From NCBI RefSeq assembly GCF_007096355.1, contig NZ_VKDF01000004.1:434357-498356 (forward strand): DNA of 64,000 nt, written 5' to 3'. The position numbers and the translations under genes were made by a program. Origin of the DNA: Paracoccus sp. M683. GTDB taxonomy: Bacteria > Pseudomonadota > Alphaproteobacteria > Rhodobacterales > Rhodobacteraceae. This document shows, one piece after another, positions 42,215-52,447 of this stretch; position 1 is the stretch's first letter, and every line of letters starts with the position of its first letter. The notes under the pieces were generated by a model, which was not told the DNA's origin, did not search any database, and saw nothing but the letters and a program-made list of their open reading frames with translations.

Positions 42215-42993
42215 GCGCCGATCATCTCCTTGTTCTTCAGGCCGGTGCCCAGATAGGCCTCGATCACGGCCTCGTTCTGCATGATGTCAGCGGCGCTGCC
42301 CTTGGCCAGAACCTTGCCCTCGGCCATGACGATGACCGGGTCACAGATCTTGCCGATGAAATCCATGTCATGCTCGATCACGCAGAAGGTATAGCCGCGT
42401 TCCTTGTTCAGCCGGATGATTGCATCCGCGATGGTCCCCAGAAGCGTGCGGTTCACGCCGGCGCCGACTTCGTCCAGAAAAACGATCTTGGCGTCGACCA
42501 TCATCGTGCGGCCCAGTTCCAGAAGCTTTTTCTGCCCGCCTGACAGGTTGCCGGCCTTTTCATGGGTCAGATGGCGGATGGTCAGGAAATCCAGCACCTC
42601 ATCGGCCTTCTTGCGCAGCGCGGCTTCTTCCTGTTCGATCCGGCCTCGGCGGAACCAGGTGTTGATGATGGTCTCACCGGTCTGGCCACCGGGCACCATC
42701 ATCAGGTTCTCGCGCACTGTCATCGAGGCAAATTCATGCGCCAGCTGAAAGGTGCGCAGCAGCCCCTTGTGGAACAGCTGATGCGGCGGCAGGCCCGAGA
42801 TATCCTCGTCGCCCATGAAAACGCGACCGGATGTCGGTTTAAGAACGCCAGCGATCACATTGAAAAGCGTTGATTTCCCGGCGCCATTTGGTCCGATAAG
42901 CCCGGTGATCGAGCCTTGCTCGATCGACAGGCTGGCCCCGTCCACGGCGCGGAAACCGCCGAAATGCTTGTGCAGATCCTCGACCCGGATCAT
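42211..42993 (-). CDS. livG: Branched-chain amino acid ABC transporter ATP-binding protein LivG
   Basis: LivG is the second ATPase of the importer. The 260-residue protein has Walker A GPNGAGKST (34-42), the LivG-type FQLAHEFASMTVRENLMMV after it, signature LSGGQKKLLELGRTMM, Walker B KIVFLDEVGAG and the H-loop CVIEHDMDFI. The Walker B ends DEV rather than the usual DEP. It follows livK after a 127-base spacer that contains a hairpin, and overlaps livF by four bases. Confidence 0.94.
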   Translation of the reverse strand: MIRVEDLHKHFGGFRAVDGASLSIEQGSITGLIGPNGAGKSTLFNVIAGVLKPTSGRVFMGDEDISGLPPHQLFHKGLLRTFQLAHEFASMTVRENLMMVPGGQTGETIINTWFRRGRIEQEEAALRKKADEVLDFLTIRHLTHEKAGNLSGGQKKLLELGRTMMVDAKIVFLDEVGAGVNRTLLGTIADAIIRLNKERGYTFCVIEHDMDFIGKICDPVIVMAEGKVLAKGSAADIMQNEAVIEAYLGTGLKNKEMIGA

Positions 42994-43075
42994 TCGTGAT
43001 TTCCCCCTGTCATCCCGCGCGGTGTTCCCCGCGTCGGGTCGCCCGCGACGCGCGCCGGCCCCTTATTATAAGGCA

Positions 43076-43099
43076 GGCCCGGCGCAAAAGCACCGGGCC
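43076..43099 (-). terminator. Hairpin between livK and livG (attenuator or mRNA stabiliser)
   Basis: GGCCCGGCGC and GCACCGGGCC form nine of ten pairs around AAAA. There is no U run on the transcribed (minus) strand. Hairpins like this after a binding-protein gene often keep its mRNA more abundant than that of the downstream transporter genes. Confidence 0.5.
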
Positions 43100-43120
43100 C
43101 GTTATCTGTCCTGGCCAGAC

Positions 43121-44302
43121 TTAGTGGTAAGCCACCACGTTCAGTTCGCCATTCGGGAAATCGACCTCGCGATAGACGCCGGCGCTTTCGCCCGGTCCGA
43201 TCAGCTCGACTGCGGTGGCGCCGACATAGTCGATATCGGTGCCTGCGGCCAGCAGTTCCAGACCTTTGGCAAGCTCGCCCGGCATGATCTTTTCGCCCGG
43301 CTCATTGGCCACTTCCAGAACCTTGTCCTTATAGACGGCAGGGTCCGAGGACTTGGCAGCCTCCATCGCCAGCAGGATCAGCGCGGCGGCGTCATAGGCT
43401 TCGGCCGAGAAGGCCGAGGTTCCGTCAAAGCCGGCAGCCTGGGCGGCGGCGACATAGGCGTCGCGGCCCTCGCCCTCGGCGGCCGGGTTCTGGCCGAACG
43501 AGGTCGCCAGTTCGGCGCCGAAATTGTCGACCAGCGCCTGGCTGACCATGCCGTCGGGGAAAACGAAGGTCTCGAACGCGCCCGTGTCCAGCGCCGCGCG
43601 GGTGATGCCCGAGCCGCCCTGATCGACATAGCCCGCCACAACCAGCGCATCGCCGCCCGCTGCGGCCAGGGCCGCAACCTCGGCCGAATAGTCGGCCTTG
43701 CCGTCGTCATGGGCGGCGTTCACCGTCACCGTGCCGCCGGTGGCCGCAAAGGCTGCGGCAAAGCTGTCTGCCAGCCCCTTGCCATAGTCGTTATTGGTAT
43801 AGGTCACGGCGACGTTGTTGATGCCGCGGCTTTGAATGATCTGTGCCATCACTTCGCCCTGACGCGCATCCGAAGGCGAGGTGCGGAAGAACAGCCCCTG
43901 ATCCTCGATCGTGGACAGCGCCGGCGAGGTCGCCGAGGGCGAGATCATCACGATGCCATTCGGCACGGCGACCTTTTCCAGCGAGGCGATGGTTTCGCCC
44001 GAGCACATGCCGCCGACGACGCCCTTGATGCCCTCGGCCACAACACGCTCCAGCGCGGAAACGGCAGCGGCGGCATCGGTGCAGGTCGAGTCGGATTGCA
44101 CGACGCTGACGGTCGATCCATCCAGCAGCTTGCCGGAATCAGTCACTTCCTTCGCGGCCAGTTCGGCACCGCCCAGCATGGCCGGGGCCAGCGATTCCAG
44201 CGCGCCGGTAAAGCCAAGCGATGCACCCAGCTTGATGTCCTCGGCGGCGGCAATGCCGGTCGTCAGCGCCATGGCGGCGCTGGCAAGAAGAAGTTTTTTC
44301 AT
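43121..44302 (-). CDS. livK: Branched-chain amino acid ABC transporter substrate-binding protein LivK
   Basis: LivK captures the substrate in the periplasm. The 393-residue protein has a signal peptide (MKKLLLASAAMALTTGIAAA, cleaved after about residue 20) and a two-lobe periplasmic-binding fold starting IKLGASLGFTGALESLAP. The ligand-binding sequences VVGGMCSGETIA and ISPSATSPALS are recognisable. The start MKKLLL is favoured over one eight codons upstream; AACTGGGAGACAAACG precedes it. It is the first gene of the leftward livK-G-F-secreted pair-H-M operon. Confidence 0.93.
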   Translation of the reverse strand: MKKLLLASAAMALTTGIAAAEDIKLGASLGFTGALESLAPAMLGGAELAAKEVTDSGKLLDGSTVSVVQSDSTCTDAAAAVSALERVVAEGIKGVVGGMCSGETIASLEKVAVPNGIVMISPSATSPALSTIEDQGLFFRTSPSDARQGEVMAQIIQSRGINNVAVTYTNNDYGKGLADSFAAAFAATGGTVTVNAAHDDGKADYSAEVAALAAAGGDALVVAGYVDQGGSGITRAALDTGAFETFVFPDGMVSQALVDNFGAELATSFGQNPAAEGEGRDAYVAAAQAAGFDGTSAFSAEAYDAAALILLAMEAAKSSDPAVYKDKVLEVANEPGEKIMPGELAKGLELLAAGTDIDYVGATAVELIGPGESAGVYREVDFPNGELNVVAYH

Positions 44303-44438
44303 ACGTTTGTCTCCCAGTTGGAACAATGTCCTGCGCCGCAGGTTAAAAGGGCCGGCTTCAAAAGAAAAGCATCATATGGTCAGCCAGATGCTGCCATTTC
44401 GGGCAATTTGAAGCAGATTTCGGCGGAATGCCGGGTGC

Positions 44439-44927
44439 TTAGCGCCAGCCCAGCCTGTCGCGGCTGCGAAACGGCAGGATCAGCAGGCCAAAGGCCAGCC
44501 AGCCAAGCACAAAGCCGATGCCGGCAGCGGCCAGGCCCGCGACGGTGACCGGCACGGCGGGGCTGAAATCGCCCCAGGTCGCAGCCAGCGTCTGCGGATC
44601 GCGCAGCCGGTGGGGCAGCAGCATCCGTTCCAGCGGGCTGGCCAGCCGCAGCATCGTCAGATCGGCGGCCGCATGGTCCAGCCGGGCAAAGGTCTGGGCG
44701 ATATCTGCCTGATGCAGATCGCGAAATTCGGTTCCGCCCAGATCGGCCAGCGCCTCCGTCCGGGTCAAGCCGGCCTCGGCTGCACTGGCGTCGAAATCGG
44801 CCGCGATTCGGGTCAGCGCATCGACCTGACCGCCAAGACGCTGGACATATTGGTCGGAAAAGGCGGGGAACTGCGACAGGCAGACGGCGCAGGCAAGCGC
44901 CGCCACCAGCCGCAGCAGCCCGATCAC
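44439..44927 (-). CDS. DUF2937 family membrane protein
   Basis: The 162-residue protein has a hydrophobic N-terminus ([15 protein letters not shown]), a long helical extracytoplasmic part and a C-terminal membrane segment ([27 protein letters not shown], about 127-153). The overall plan matches DUF2937, whose function is unknown. Its start overlaps the proS stop by four bases, so it is translated from the proS transcript. This linkage with proS is seen in relatives as far as I recall. Confidence 0.8.
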   Translation of the reverse strand: MIGLLRLVAALACAVCLSQFPAFSDQYVQRLGGQVDALTRIAADFDASAAEAGLTRTEALADLGGTEFRDLHQADIAQTFARLDHAAADLTMLRLASPLERMLLPHRLRDPQTLAATWGDFSPAVPVTVAGLAAAGIGFVLGWLAFGLLILPFRSRDRLGWR

Positions 44928-46279
44928 GGCAGGGCCGCCGCCAGAACCGGGCGATAGATCTCGTCCAGCCGGGCCACCGCATCCTTGGGCGAGATTTCCA
45001 GGTTTTCACCCGTGCGGCGGTTGGTCAATTCGACCTTGTTGTTGGCCAGCCCGCGCGGCCCCACCGTAATCCGCCAGGGCAGGCCGATCAGATCCATGGT
45101 GGCGAATTTCGCCCCGGCGCGTTCGTCGCGATCGTCATAAAGCGGATCGAGACCATGCGCCTTCAACTCGGCATAAAGCGCCTCGCAGGCGCTGTCGGTC
45201 GAGGCATCGCCCTGTTTCAGGTTCACGATGCCGACATGGAAGGGGGTCACGCCCTCGGGCCAGATGATGCCCTTGTCATCATGGCTGGCCTCGATGATCG
45301 CGCCCAGCAGGCGGCTGACGCCGATGCCGTGCGATCCCATGTGGACCGGCACGCGCGCGCCATCGGGACCGACGACCGTGGCACCCATCGGTTCGGAATA
45401 TTTGGTGCCGAAATAGAAGATCTGGCCGACCTCGATCCCACGCGCCGTCCGGCGGCGTTCTTCGGGGATCCGGTCGAACAGGGCCTGATCATGGGTCTCG
45501 TCGGTGCGGGCATAGCGGCTGGTAAACTCCTCCAGCACGGCCTGGCACTGTTCGACATTGTCATAGTCGATCTGGCGGTCGCCAAAGGTCAGGTCGGTGA
45601 TCTGGCTGTCATAGAAGACCTCGGATTCGCCGGTATCGGCCAGCACCAGGAATTCATGCGTGTAATCGCCCCCGATCGGCCCGCCGTCGGCGCGCATCGG
45701 AATGGCCTGCAATCCCATGCGCTCATAGCTGCGCAGATAGCTGACCAGATGCCGGTTATAGGCATGAAGCGCGTCTTCCTTGGTCAGGTCGAAGTTATAG
45801 CCGTCCTTCATCAGGAACTCGCGCCCCCTCATCACGCCAAAGCGCGGGCGGATCTCGTCGCGGAACTTCCACTGGATATGATACAGCGTCAGCGGCAGGT
45901 CCTTGTAGCTGTTCACATGGGACCGGAAGATGTCGGTGATCATCTCTTCATTCGTGGGACCATACAGCAGGTCGCGCTTGTGGCGATCCTTGATCCGCAG
46001 CATTTCCTCGCCGTAATCGTCATAGCGGCCGGATTCGCGCCACAGATCGGCGGGTTGCAGCGTCGGCATCAACAGCGGGATATGGCCGGCGCGCTGCTGT
46101 TCCTCATGCACGATCTGTTCAATCCGGCGCAGCACCTTGTAGCCCAGAGGCAGCCAGGAATAGATCCCCGCCGCCTGCTGCTTGATCATGCCCGCGCGCA
46201 ACATCAGCCGATGGCTGACGATCTGGGCCTCTTTGGGGTCCTCTTTCAGGACGGGCAGGAAATAGCGCGACAGACGCAT
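44924..46279 (-). CDS. proS: Prolyl-tRNA synthetase ProS, short form
   Basis: ProRS charges tRNA-Pro. The 451-residue protein has the class II motifs: RMSRYFLPV near the start ([19 protein letters not shown]), [12 protein letters not shown], motif 2 [28 protein letters not shown], and motif 3 [21 protein letters not shown]. It lacks the ~180-residue YbaK-type editing insert of bacterial ProRS, the normal state in alphaproteobacteria, which then need a free-standing editing protein. The start MRLSRYF is the family start; an ATG 16 codons upstream is less likely. Downstream DUF2937 overlaps by four bases. Confidence 0.95.
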   Translation of the reverse strand: MRLSRYFLPVLKEDPKEAQIVSHRLMLRAGMIKQQAAGIYSWLPLGYKVLRRIEQIVHEEQQRAGHIPLLMPTLQPADLWRESGRYDDYGEEMLRIKDRHKRDLLYGPTNEEMITDIFRSHVNSYKDLPLTLYHIQWKFRDEIRPRFGVMRGREFLMKDGYNFDLTKEDALHAYNRHLVSYLRSYERMGLQAIPMRADGGPIGGDYTHEFLVLADTGESEVFYDSQITDLTFGDRQIDYDNVEQCQAVLEEFTSRYARTDETHDQALFDRIPEERRRTARGIEVGQIFYFGTKYSEPMGATVVGPDGARVPVHMGSHGIGVSRLLGAIIEASHDDKGIIWPEGVTPFHVGIVNLKQGDASTDSACEALYAELKAHGLDPLYDDRDERAGAKFATMDLIGLPWRITVGPRGLANNKVELTNRRTGENLEISPKDAVARLDEIYRPVLAAALP

Positions 46280-46673
46280 GGGACACACCGTGTTGGGGTT
46301 TCGCTTTGGGTTGGACTTCTGGGCCAAGCAGGTGGCTGATGCAAGGGCGATGGGTGTGCGGGCTTGCGGGGTGGGGTGGCGCAGGCACTATGATCAATGG
46401 ATCGAGAGGCTTGCGCATGGCACGGAAAACACCGCAAAAGGACATGTCGGATCGGCCGGGATGCGCGAGATAACCGCGCGCCGATGGACCGATCACTTCT
46501 TGCCGAGCCGATGGACAACGGACCTGTCGAGTTGCCGTTGATTGCTTGATTGGTTGTCATTTCATCGGCGCCGAGGCCGCGGACGTCTTGGCGCCTGCCT
46601 TTGCCCCCTGACCAAACCCTTGCATCCCCCCGCCCAACCGGCCACATAGCCTGAAAGCCAAAAGGGGCCACTC
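46280..46673. other. 394-base divergent spacer between proS and the PerM-type gene; nothing else supported
   Basis: Both genes point away from this stretch, so promoters for each must lie here. I find no RNA gene, no conserved short protein and no obvious repeat. A short open frame at 46278-46541 on the plus strand and one on the minus strand look random. Confidence 0.5.
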
Positions 46674-47852
46674 ATGCGCATTCCGGTTCAGAAACAGGCG
46701 ACCTGGTGGGGCATTGCCGCTGCCATTCTGCTGTTGACGATGTGGCTTCTGGGTTCGGCCGTGTTGCCCTTTATCCTGGGTGCGGGTGTCGCCTATCTGC
46801 TGGATCCCGTCGCCGATCGGCTGGAACGCATGGGTCTGTCACGCACCATGTCGGTGGTGGTGATTACCGCCTTCGCCGTGCTGATCTTTGTCATCGCCAT
46901 GCTGCTGGTCGTGCCGGTGCTGGTGCGCCAGGCAAGCCAGCTGGTCGACACGGCCCCGCAGATGCTGGAGGGCTTGCAGAATTTCCTGACCGCACAATTC
47001 CCCAACCTGATCCCCGAAGGCAGCACCATCGCCTCGACCCTGTCGCAGCTTGGCTCGGCCATTGGCGAACGGGCGGGGGAGCTGCTCAGCACGGTGCTGG
47101 GCTCAGTCGCGGGGGTGTTCAGCGTGGTGGCGCTGCTGGTCATCGTGCCGGTGGTGGCCTTCTATCTGTTGCTGGATTGGGATCGCATGGTGGCGCAGAT
47201 CGACACGCTGCTGCCGCGTGAACATGCGCCCACGATCCGGCAGCTGGCGCATGAGATCGACATCGCCCTGTCGGGTTTCGTGCGCGGGCAGGGGCTGGTG
47301 ATGCTGATCCTGGGCACCTGGTATTCCTTCGCGCTGATGCTTGCCGGGCTGCCTTTCGGCTTTTTCATCGGCATCATGGCGGCGGCGCTGTCCTTCATCC
47401 CTTATGTCGGCACGCTGCTGGGTGGCGGCACGGCGATCGGGGTGGCGCTGTTCAGCTTCTGGGGGGATCCGCTGTGGATCGGCGTGGTCATCGCCATCTT
47501 CGTCATTGGCCAGGTGGTCGAGGGCAATTATCTGCAACCCAAGATCGTCGGTGGCAGCATCGGGCTGCATCCTGTCTGGCTGCTTCTGGCTTTGTCGGTC
47601 TTTGGCGCGCTGTTCGGCTTTGTCGGGCTGGTGGCCGCGGTGCCGCTGGCCGCAGCACTTGGGGTGATCGTGCGCTTCCTGATCCAGCGCTATCGCGAAA
47701 GCAGTCTTTATACCGGGCAGGGCACGCGCCCCGAACCGGCCGAGCCCTTGCGGGTCGAACTGGTGCCGCGCGGCACCGCCGAGGCCGAACGCCAGGCACC
47801 GGCCATCGCCCATGCCATTGCCGCCGAGGGTCCGGGCGGGGACAGCGCCTAG
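46674..47852 (+). CDS. AI-2E/PerM family transporter
   Basis: The 392-residue protein has seven or eight membrane segments and the AI-2E family motifs VPVVAFYLLLDWDRM and IVGGSIGLHPVWLLLALSVFGALFGFVGLVAAVPLAA. Family members export diverse small molecules or ions, and the AI-2 label should not be taken literally. The gene is followed by hdaA and ppk with very short spacers, an order typical for Rhodobacteraceae. The last ~45 residues are a polar tail rich in Glu, Arg, Pro and Ala. Confidence 0.9.
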   Translation: MRIPVQKQATWWGIAAAILLLTMWLLGSAVLPFILGAGVAYLLDPVADRLERMGLSRTMSVVVITAFAVLIFVIAMLLVVPVLVRQASQLVDTAPQMLEGLQNFLTAQFPNLIPEGSTIASTLSQLGSAIGERAGELLSTVLGSVAGVFSVVALLVIVPVVAFYLLLDWDRMVAQIDTLLPREHAPTIRQLAHEIDIALSGFVRGQGLVMLILGTWYSFALMLAGLPFGFFIGIMAAALSFIPYVGTLLGGGTAIGVALFSFWGDPLWIGVVIAIFVIGQVVEGNYLQPKIVGGSIGLHPVWLLLALSVFGALFGFVGLVAAVPLAAALGVIVRFLIQRYRESSLYTGQGTRPEPAEPLRVELVPRGTAEAERQAPAIAHAIAAEGPGGDSA

Positions 47853-47855
47853 GCC

Positions 47856-48545
47856 GTGCCCCGTCAGCTGACACTCGATCTGGCCGGCGATCCGGCCCAT
47901 TCGCGCGCCGATTTCCTGGTGGCAGAGGCCAACCGGCTGGCGCTGGCAACGCTGGATACGCCCGAAAGCTGGCCTCAGGGGCGGATGCTGCTGATCGGCG
48001 AGGCCGGGGCGGGAAAGACGCATCTGGCCTCGTTCTGGGCGGCGGAACATGGCGCGCAGCGGGTCGCGGCGATGGCGCTGCACCCCGAGGATGCCGATGC
48101 GCTGGCCCCCGAAGGCGGTGCGCTGGTGGTCGAGGATGCGCATCGCGCCGGCGGGGTAGGCCCGGCCGAACAGGCGCTGTTTCACCTGTGGAACATCTGC
48201 CATGCCCGGCGCTGCCTGCTGCTGCTGACGGCGCGCTGTGCGCCGCGTGACTGGGGGGTGGTCCTGCCCGACCTGCGCAGTCGCATGGATGCCATGCCCC
48301 AGACCCGCATCGCCACCCCGGACGAGACCCTGCTGGCCGCCGTGCTGGTCAAGCTGTTCGCCGATCGTCAGCTGGTGGTGTCCGCCGGACTGATCGACTG
48401 GCTGGTCCTGCGCATGGACCGCGATCTGGGCCTTGCCCGCCGGCTGGTCGCCGCGCTGGATCAGGCGGCGATGGCTGACAAGAAGCCGGTGACGCGCAGG
48501 CTGGCCCAGGACCTGCTGGACAAGCTGATGTCGCCCGGCGCATGA
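47856..48545 (+). CDS. hdaA: DnaA regulatory inactivator HdaA
   Basis: HdaA limits re-initiation of replication by promoting ATP hydrolysis on DnaA. The 229-residue protein is a DnaA AAA+-like module without the DNA-binding domain: QLTLDL near the N-terminus (a clamp-binding-like motif), Walker A GEAGAGKT (48-55), Walker [10 protein letters not shown], and [20 protein letters not shown]. The start is GTG at 47856 (VPRQLTLDL), three bases after the perM stop, and keeps the clamp-binding motif at the extreme N-terminus as expected. ppk follows. Confidence 0.9.
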   Translation: MPRQLTLDLAGDPAHSRADFLVAEANRLALATLDTPESWPQGRMLLIGEAGAGKTHLASFWAAEHGAQRVAAMALHPEDADALAPEGGALVVEDAHRAGGVGPAEQALFHLWNICHARRCLLLLTARCAPRDWGVVLPDLRSRMDAMPQTRIATPDETLLAAVLVKLFADRQLVVSAGLIDWLVLRMDRDLGLARRLVAALDQAAMADKKPVTRRLAQDLLDKLMSPGA

Positions 48546-48573
48546 TCCGGCCGTTCCTTTCCATCGACATGAC

Positions 48574-50739
48574 ATGACCCAGGCTGATTTTCTTCGTAAT
48601 CCGTTCCCGATTGCCAGCGATGTGCCCGGCGGCACGCCCGAAGGCCCGGCCCGTTTCTTCAACCGCGAGCTGTCCTGGCTCAGCTTCAACTGGCGGGTGC
48701 TGGACGAGGCGCGCAATGACCGGGTTCCGCTGCTGGAACGTCTGCGCTTTCTGTCGATCAGCGCCACCAACCTGGACGAGTTCTATACCGTCCGCGTCGC
48801 CGGGCTGCGCGAACTGGTGCGCGAGGGGAACGCCATCCCCTCGGATGACGGCCTCAGCCCGGCTGAACAGCTGACACTGATCAATGCCGATGCGCGCCGG
48901 CTGATGGGCGCGCAGCAATCGGTCTGGAACCGCCTGCGCCGCGAGATGGCCGAGGCCGGCATCACCATCCTCGAACGCGAGGATGTAACCGCGGATGAGG
49001 CGCGTTTTCTGGAAGGCTATTTTCAGGACAGCGTGTTTCCGGTTCTGTCGCCCCTTGCCATCGACCCGGCGCATCCCTTTCCCTTCATCCCCAATGCCGG
49101 CTTCTCGCTGGCGCTGGAACTGGTCCGCGACCGCGACGGGCGGCGGATGCAGGCGCTGCTGCCCATTCCGGCGCAGCTGGCGCGATTCATCCGCATGCCT
49201 GGCACGGAACGGTTCCTGCGGCTGGAAGACCTGCTGTTGATGAACCTGACCAGCCTTTTCCCCGGCTATCGCGACAATGGCCATTGCGCCTTTCGCGTGC
49301 TGCGCGACAGCGACCTTGAGGTCGAGGAAGAGGCCGAGGATCTGGTGCGTGAATTTGAAACCGCGCTGAAACGCCGCCGCCGGGGCAGCGTGGTGCGGCT
49401 GAAGATCACCGCAGGCGCGCCCGAGGCGATGCGCCACCTGATCATGGAGGAACTGGGCGTCAGCCTTGACGAGATGGTCGAGGTCAAGGGCCTGCTGGGC
49501 ATGGCCGATCTGCGCGAACTGGTGCTGGATGACCGGCGCGAATTGCTGTGGCCATCCTTTACCTCGCGCGTGCCGGAAAGGGTGCAGGATCATGATGGCG
49601 ACCTGTTCGCGGCGATCCGGCAGAAAGACATGCTGCTGCATCACCCCTATGAAACCTTCGACATGGTCATCCGCTTTCTGGCGCAGGCGGCGCGTGACCC
49701 CGATGTGCTGGCGATCAAGCAGACGCTGTATCGCACCAGCCGCGACAGCCCCATCGTCGATGCGCTGTGCGAGGCGGCGGAATCGGGCAAATCCGTCACC
49801 GCGCTGGTCGAATTGAAGGCGCGTTTCGACGAGGCCGCCAATATCCGCCAATCGCGCCGGCTGGAACGGTCGGGCGCGCATGTCGTCTATGGTTTCGTGA
49901 ACTACAAGACCCATGCCAAGATCAGCAGCGTGGTCCGGCGCGAGGGCGACAAGCTGGTTACCTATACCCATTTCGGCACCGGCAACTACCACCCGATCAC
50001 GGCGCGCATCTATACCGATCTGTCGCTGTTTACCTGCGACCGGGCGCTTGGGCGCGATGCGACCAAGGTGTTCAACTATCTGTCGGGCTATGTGAACCCC
50101 GAAGGGCTGGAAAACCTGTCGATCAGCCCCGTCGATCTGAAGCAGGATCTGCTGACGATGATCGCGCGCGAGGCCGATCTGGCACGGCGTGGCCGGCCTG
50201 CCGCGATCTGGGCCAAGATGAACTCGCTGACCGAGAAGGAAGTGATCGAGGCGCTTTATGCCGCCAGCCAGGCCGGGGTGAAGATCAGCCTTGTGATCCG
50301 TGGCATCTGCGGCGTCCGGCCCGGCATCAAGGGCCTGTCCGAAAATATCCGGGTGAAATCCATCGTCGGGCGCTATCTGGAACATTCGCGCATCGTCTGT
50401 TTCGGAAACGGCCACGGGCTGCCTTCGGACAGGGCGCGGGTGTTCTTTTCCTCGGCCGACTGGATGGGTCGCAACCTGTCCTTCCGGGTGGAAACGCTGG
50501 TCGAATGCCATAACGAGACGGTCAAGGCGCAGATCGTCAGCCAGATCATGTCGGCCAATATGGCCGATGAGGCGCAAAGCTGGATCCTGCAACCCGATGG
50601 GCGCTATGTCCGCTATCTGCCGGCGGGGCGCGATGATCTGTTCAACTGTCATCGTTTCTTCATGGCCAATCCCTCATTGTCGGGGCGTGGCACAGCGGGC
50701 TATCGCGACGTGCCGGCGCTGACCCATTCGGCGGATTGA
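48574..50739 (+). CDS. ppk: Polyphosphate kinase Ppk1
   Basis: Ppk makes inorganic polyphosphate from ATP and can run in reverse. The 721-residue protein has the N-terminal domain beginning [20 protein letters not shown], the [16 protein letters not shown] motif ([16 protein letters not shown]), the autophosphorylated histidine H466 in [19 protein letters not shown] and the C-terminal [19 protein letters not shown]. The length is standard. It starts 28 bases after hdaA and precedes ppx, so polyphosphate synthesis and breakdown genes are adjacent. Confidence 0.96.
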   Translation: MTQADFLRNPFPIASDVPGGTPEGPARFFNRELSWLSFNWRVLDEARNDRVPLLERLRFLSISATNLDEFYTVRVAGLRELVREGNAIPSDDGLSPAEQLTLINADARRLMGAQQSVWNRLRREMAEAGITILEREDVTADEARFLEGYFQDSVFPVLSPLAIDPAHPFPFIPNAGFSLALELVRDRDGRRMQALLPIPAQLARFIRMPGTERFLRLEDLLLMNLTSLFPGYRDNGHCAFRVLRDSDLEVEEEAEDLVREFETALKRRRRGSVVRLKITAGAPEAMRHLIMEELGVSLDEMVEVKGLLGMADLRELVLDDRRELLWPSFTSRVPERVQDHDGDLFAAIRQKDMLLHHPYETFDMVIRFLAQAARDPDVLAIKQTLYRTSRDSPIVDALCEAAESGKSVTALVELKARFDEAANIRQSRRLERSGAHVVYGFVNYKTHAKISSVVRREGDKLVTYTHFGTGNYHPITARIYTDLSLFTCDRALGRDATKVFNYLSGYVNPEGLENLSISPVDLKQDLLTMIAREADLARRGRPAAIWAKMNSLTEKEVIEALYAASQAGVKISLVIRGICGVRPGIKGLSENIRVKSIVGRYLEHSRIVCFGNGHGLPSDRARVFFSSADWMGRNLSFRVETLVECHNETVKAQIVSQIMSANMADEAQSWILQPDGRYVRYLPAGRDDLFNCHRFFMANPSLSGRGTAGYRDVPALTHSAD

Positions 50740-50815
50740 CCAAAACCGCCTGACAGGCGATGAACGCAGCGTGAAATGCGGCGCGATCAGCCGCCACGCC
50801 CAAGGAGGACACCCC

Positions 50816-52354
50816 ATGAACGGAGTGCTGACGGCCACTGGCAAGACGATCGAGCCCTGGGGCGAATCGCTGTTCACGGATGATTCGGCCCGCGCGCTAA
50901 GCCGGGTGGGCGTGGTTGATGTCGGCTCGAACTCGATCCGTCTGGTCGTGTTCGAGGGTGCGGCCCGCAGCCCGGCCTATTTCTATAACGAAAAGGTCAT
51001 GGCGGGGCTGGGGCAGGATATGGCTGCGACCGGTCGGCTGAACCCGCAAGGCGTCGAGCGCGGTTTCGAGGCGTTGAAGCGTTTCGCCGCGCTGGCCGAT
51101 GGGATGGGCGTCAAGCCGCTGACCTGTGTGGCCACCGCCGCCGTCCGCGACGCCGAGGACGGCCCCGCCTTCCAGCAGCGGGTCGAGGACGAACTGGGTC
51201 TGAAACTGTGGGTGATCGACGGCCAGGAAGAGGCGCGGCTGTCGGCGCAGGGCGTGCTGCTGGGCTGGCCCGATGCCAGCGGGCTGGTCTGCGACATCGG
51301 CGGCAACTCGATGGAACTGGCCGTGCTGAAGGATGGCAAGGTCGGCAAGCGCGCGACCTCGCAGCTTGGCCCTTTCCGGCTGCAACAGGTCAAGGGCGGC
51401 AAGGACGGGCTGCGCGACTATATCAAGACGGTGATGGATGAACTGGCGGCAGAGGTCGGCACCGATCATGATCGCATCTATCTGGTGGGCGGGTCCTGGC
51501 GTGCCATCGCCCGGCTGGACATGGAACGCACTGGCTATCCGATGACGGTGCTGCATGAATACCGCATGGACCCCGAAACCGTGAATGACACGGTCGACTG
51601 GATCGGGAACAACACCACCGACCATCTGCGCAAGCTGGTCGGCATCGGCTCGGCCCGGATGGAGCTGGTGCCGTTGGCCTCGCAGGTGCTGCGCGAACTG
51701 GTTGCGACCTTCAAACCGAAGGAACTGGCCGTCAGCAGCTATGGCATCCGCGAGGGGCTGCTGTATGAACACATGTCCAAGGCCCTGCGCCGCCGCGACC
51801 CGCTGATCGAGGGCGCGCGGTTCAGCGAACGCCAGATGGCACGGATGCCCGGTTTCGGCAAAAAGCTGTACAAGTTCCTGCAACCGCTGTTTGACGGCGT
51901 GCCCAAGGACCGCGAACGCCTGATCCGCGCGGCCTGCATGCTGCATGACACGACCTGGCGCACCCATCCCGATTACCGCGCCGAGGCCTGTTTCGACAAT
52001 GTCACCCGCGCCAATATGGCCGCACTCAGCCATCCTGAACGGATCTTTCTGGGCCTATCGCTGCTGCACCGATACAAGAACAGCCGCGAAGGTTCGCCCA
52101 TGGCGCCGCTGTTCGCGTTGCTTGATGAACGCGCGACCCAGGATGCCGAGATCCTGGGCAAGGCCATGCGCTTTGGGGCGATGTTCTCGGTCAAGGATCC
52201 CAACAGCGCGGGCACGCTGACCCTGCTGCCCCAAAAGAACGCGCTGGAGCTGAAGCTGACGCGTGTTGGACAGGCGCTGTTTGGCGAGGTCGCGCGGTCG
52301 CGTTTTGAATCGCTGTGCAAGGCGATGGGGGTCCAGCCGGTGGTGGTCAGCTAG
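50816..52354 (+). CDS. ppx: Exopolyphosphatase/guanosine pentaphosphatase family protein Ppx
   Basis: This 512-residue protein of the Ppx/GppA family removes phosphate from the ends of polyphosphate. The ASKHA-fold phosphate motif VVDVGSNSIRLVVFE and the second motif VCDIGGNSMELAVLK are visible, with LVGGSWRAIARLD and the C-terminal HD-like helical domain. AAGGAGG at 50801-50807 precedes the ATG at 50816, and in-frame sequence from 50771 upstream is not needed. It follows ppk after 76 bases. Confidence 0.94.
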   Translation: MNGVLTATGKTIEPWGESLFTDDSARALSRVGVVDVGSNSIRLVVFEGAARSPAYFYNEKVMAGLGQDMAATGRLNPQGVERGFEALKRFAALADGMGVKPLTCVATAAVRDAEDGPAFQQRVEDELGLKLWVIDGQEEARLSAQGVLLGWPDASGLVCDIGGNSMELAVLKDGKVGKRATSQLGPFRLQQVKGGKDGLRDYIKTVMDELAAEVGTDHDRIYLVGGSWRAIARLDMERTGYPMTVLHEYRMDPETVNDTVDWIGNNTTDHLRKLVGIGSARMELVPLASQVLRELVATFKPKELAVSSYGIREGLLYEHMSKALRRRDPLIEGARFSERQMARMPGFGKKLYKFLQPLFDGVPKDRERLIRAACMLHDTTWRTHPDYRAEACFDNVTRANMAALSHPERIFLGLSLLHRYKNSREGSPMAPLFALLDERATQDAEILGKAMRFGAMFSVKDPNSAGTLTLLPQKNALELKLTRVGQALFGEVARSRFESLCKAMGVQPVVVS

Positions 52355-52447
52355 GCCCGGTTCCGGCCAACCGTCGGCCATGCCACTATGCCCCGGATGC
52401 CAGTATGCTGCGGCGATCTTTCGTTGCCATAATGAAGGATGGGTCTG

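Noticed and set aside
46278..46541. A short open frame in the proS/PerM spacer
   Set aside because: It has no convincing ribosome-binding site, starts inside the proS start region and encodes no recognisable sequence.
48349..50652. A 767-codon open frame opposite ppk
   Set aside because: It is the antisense of a full-length polyphosphate kinase gene.
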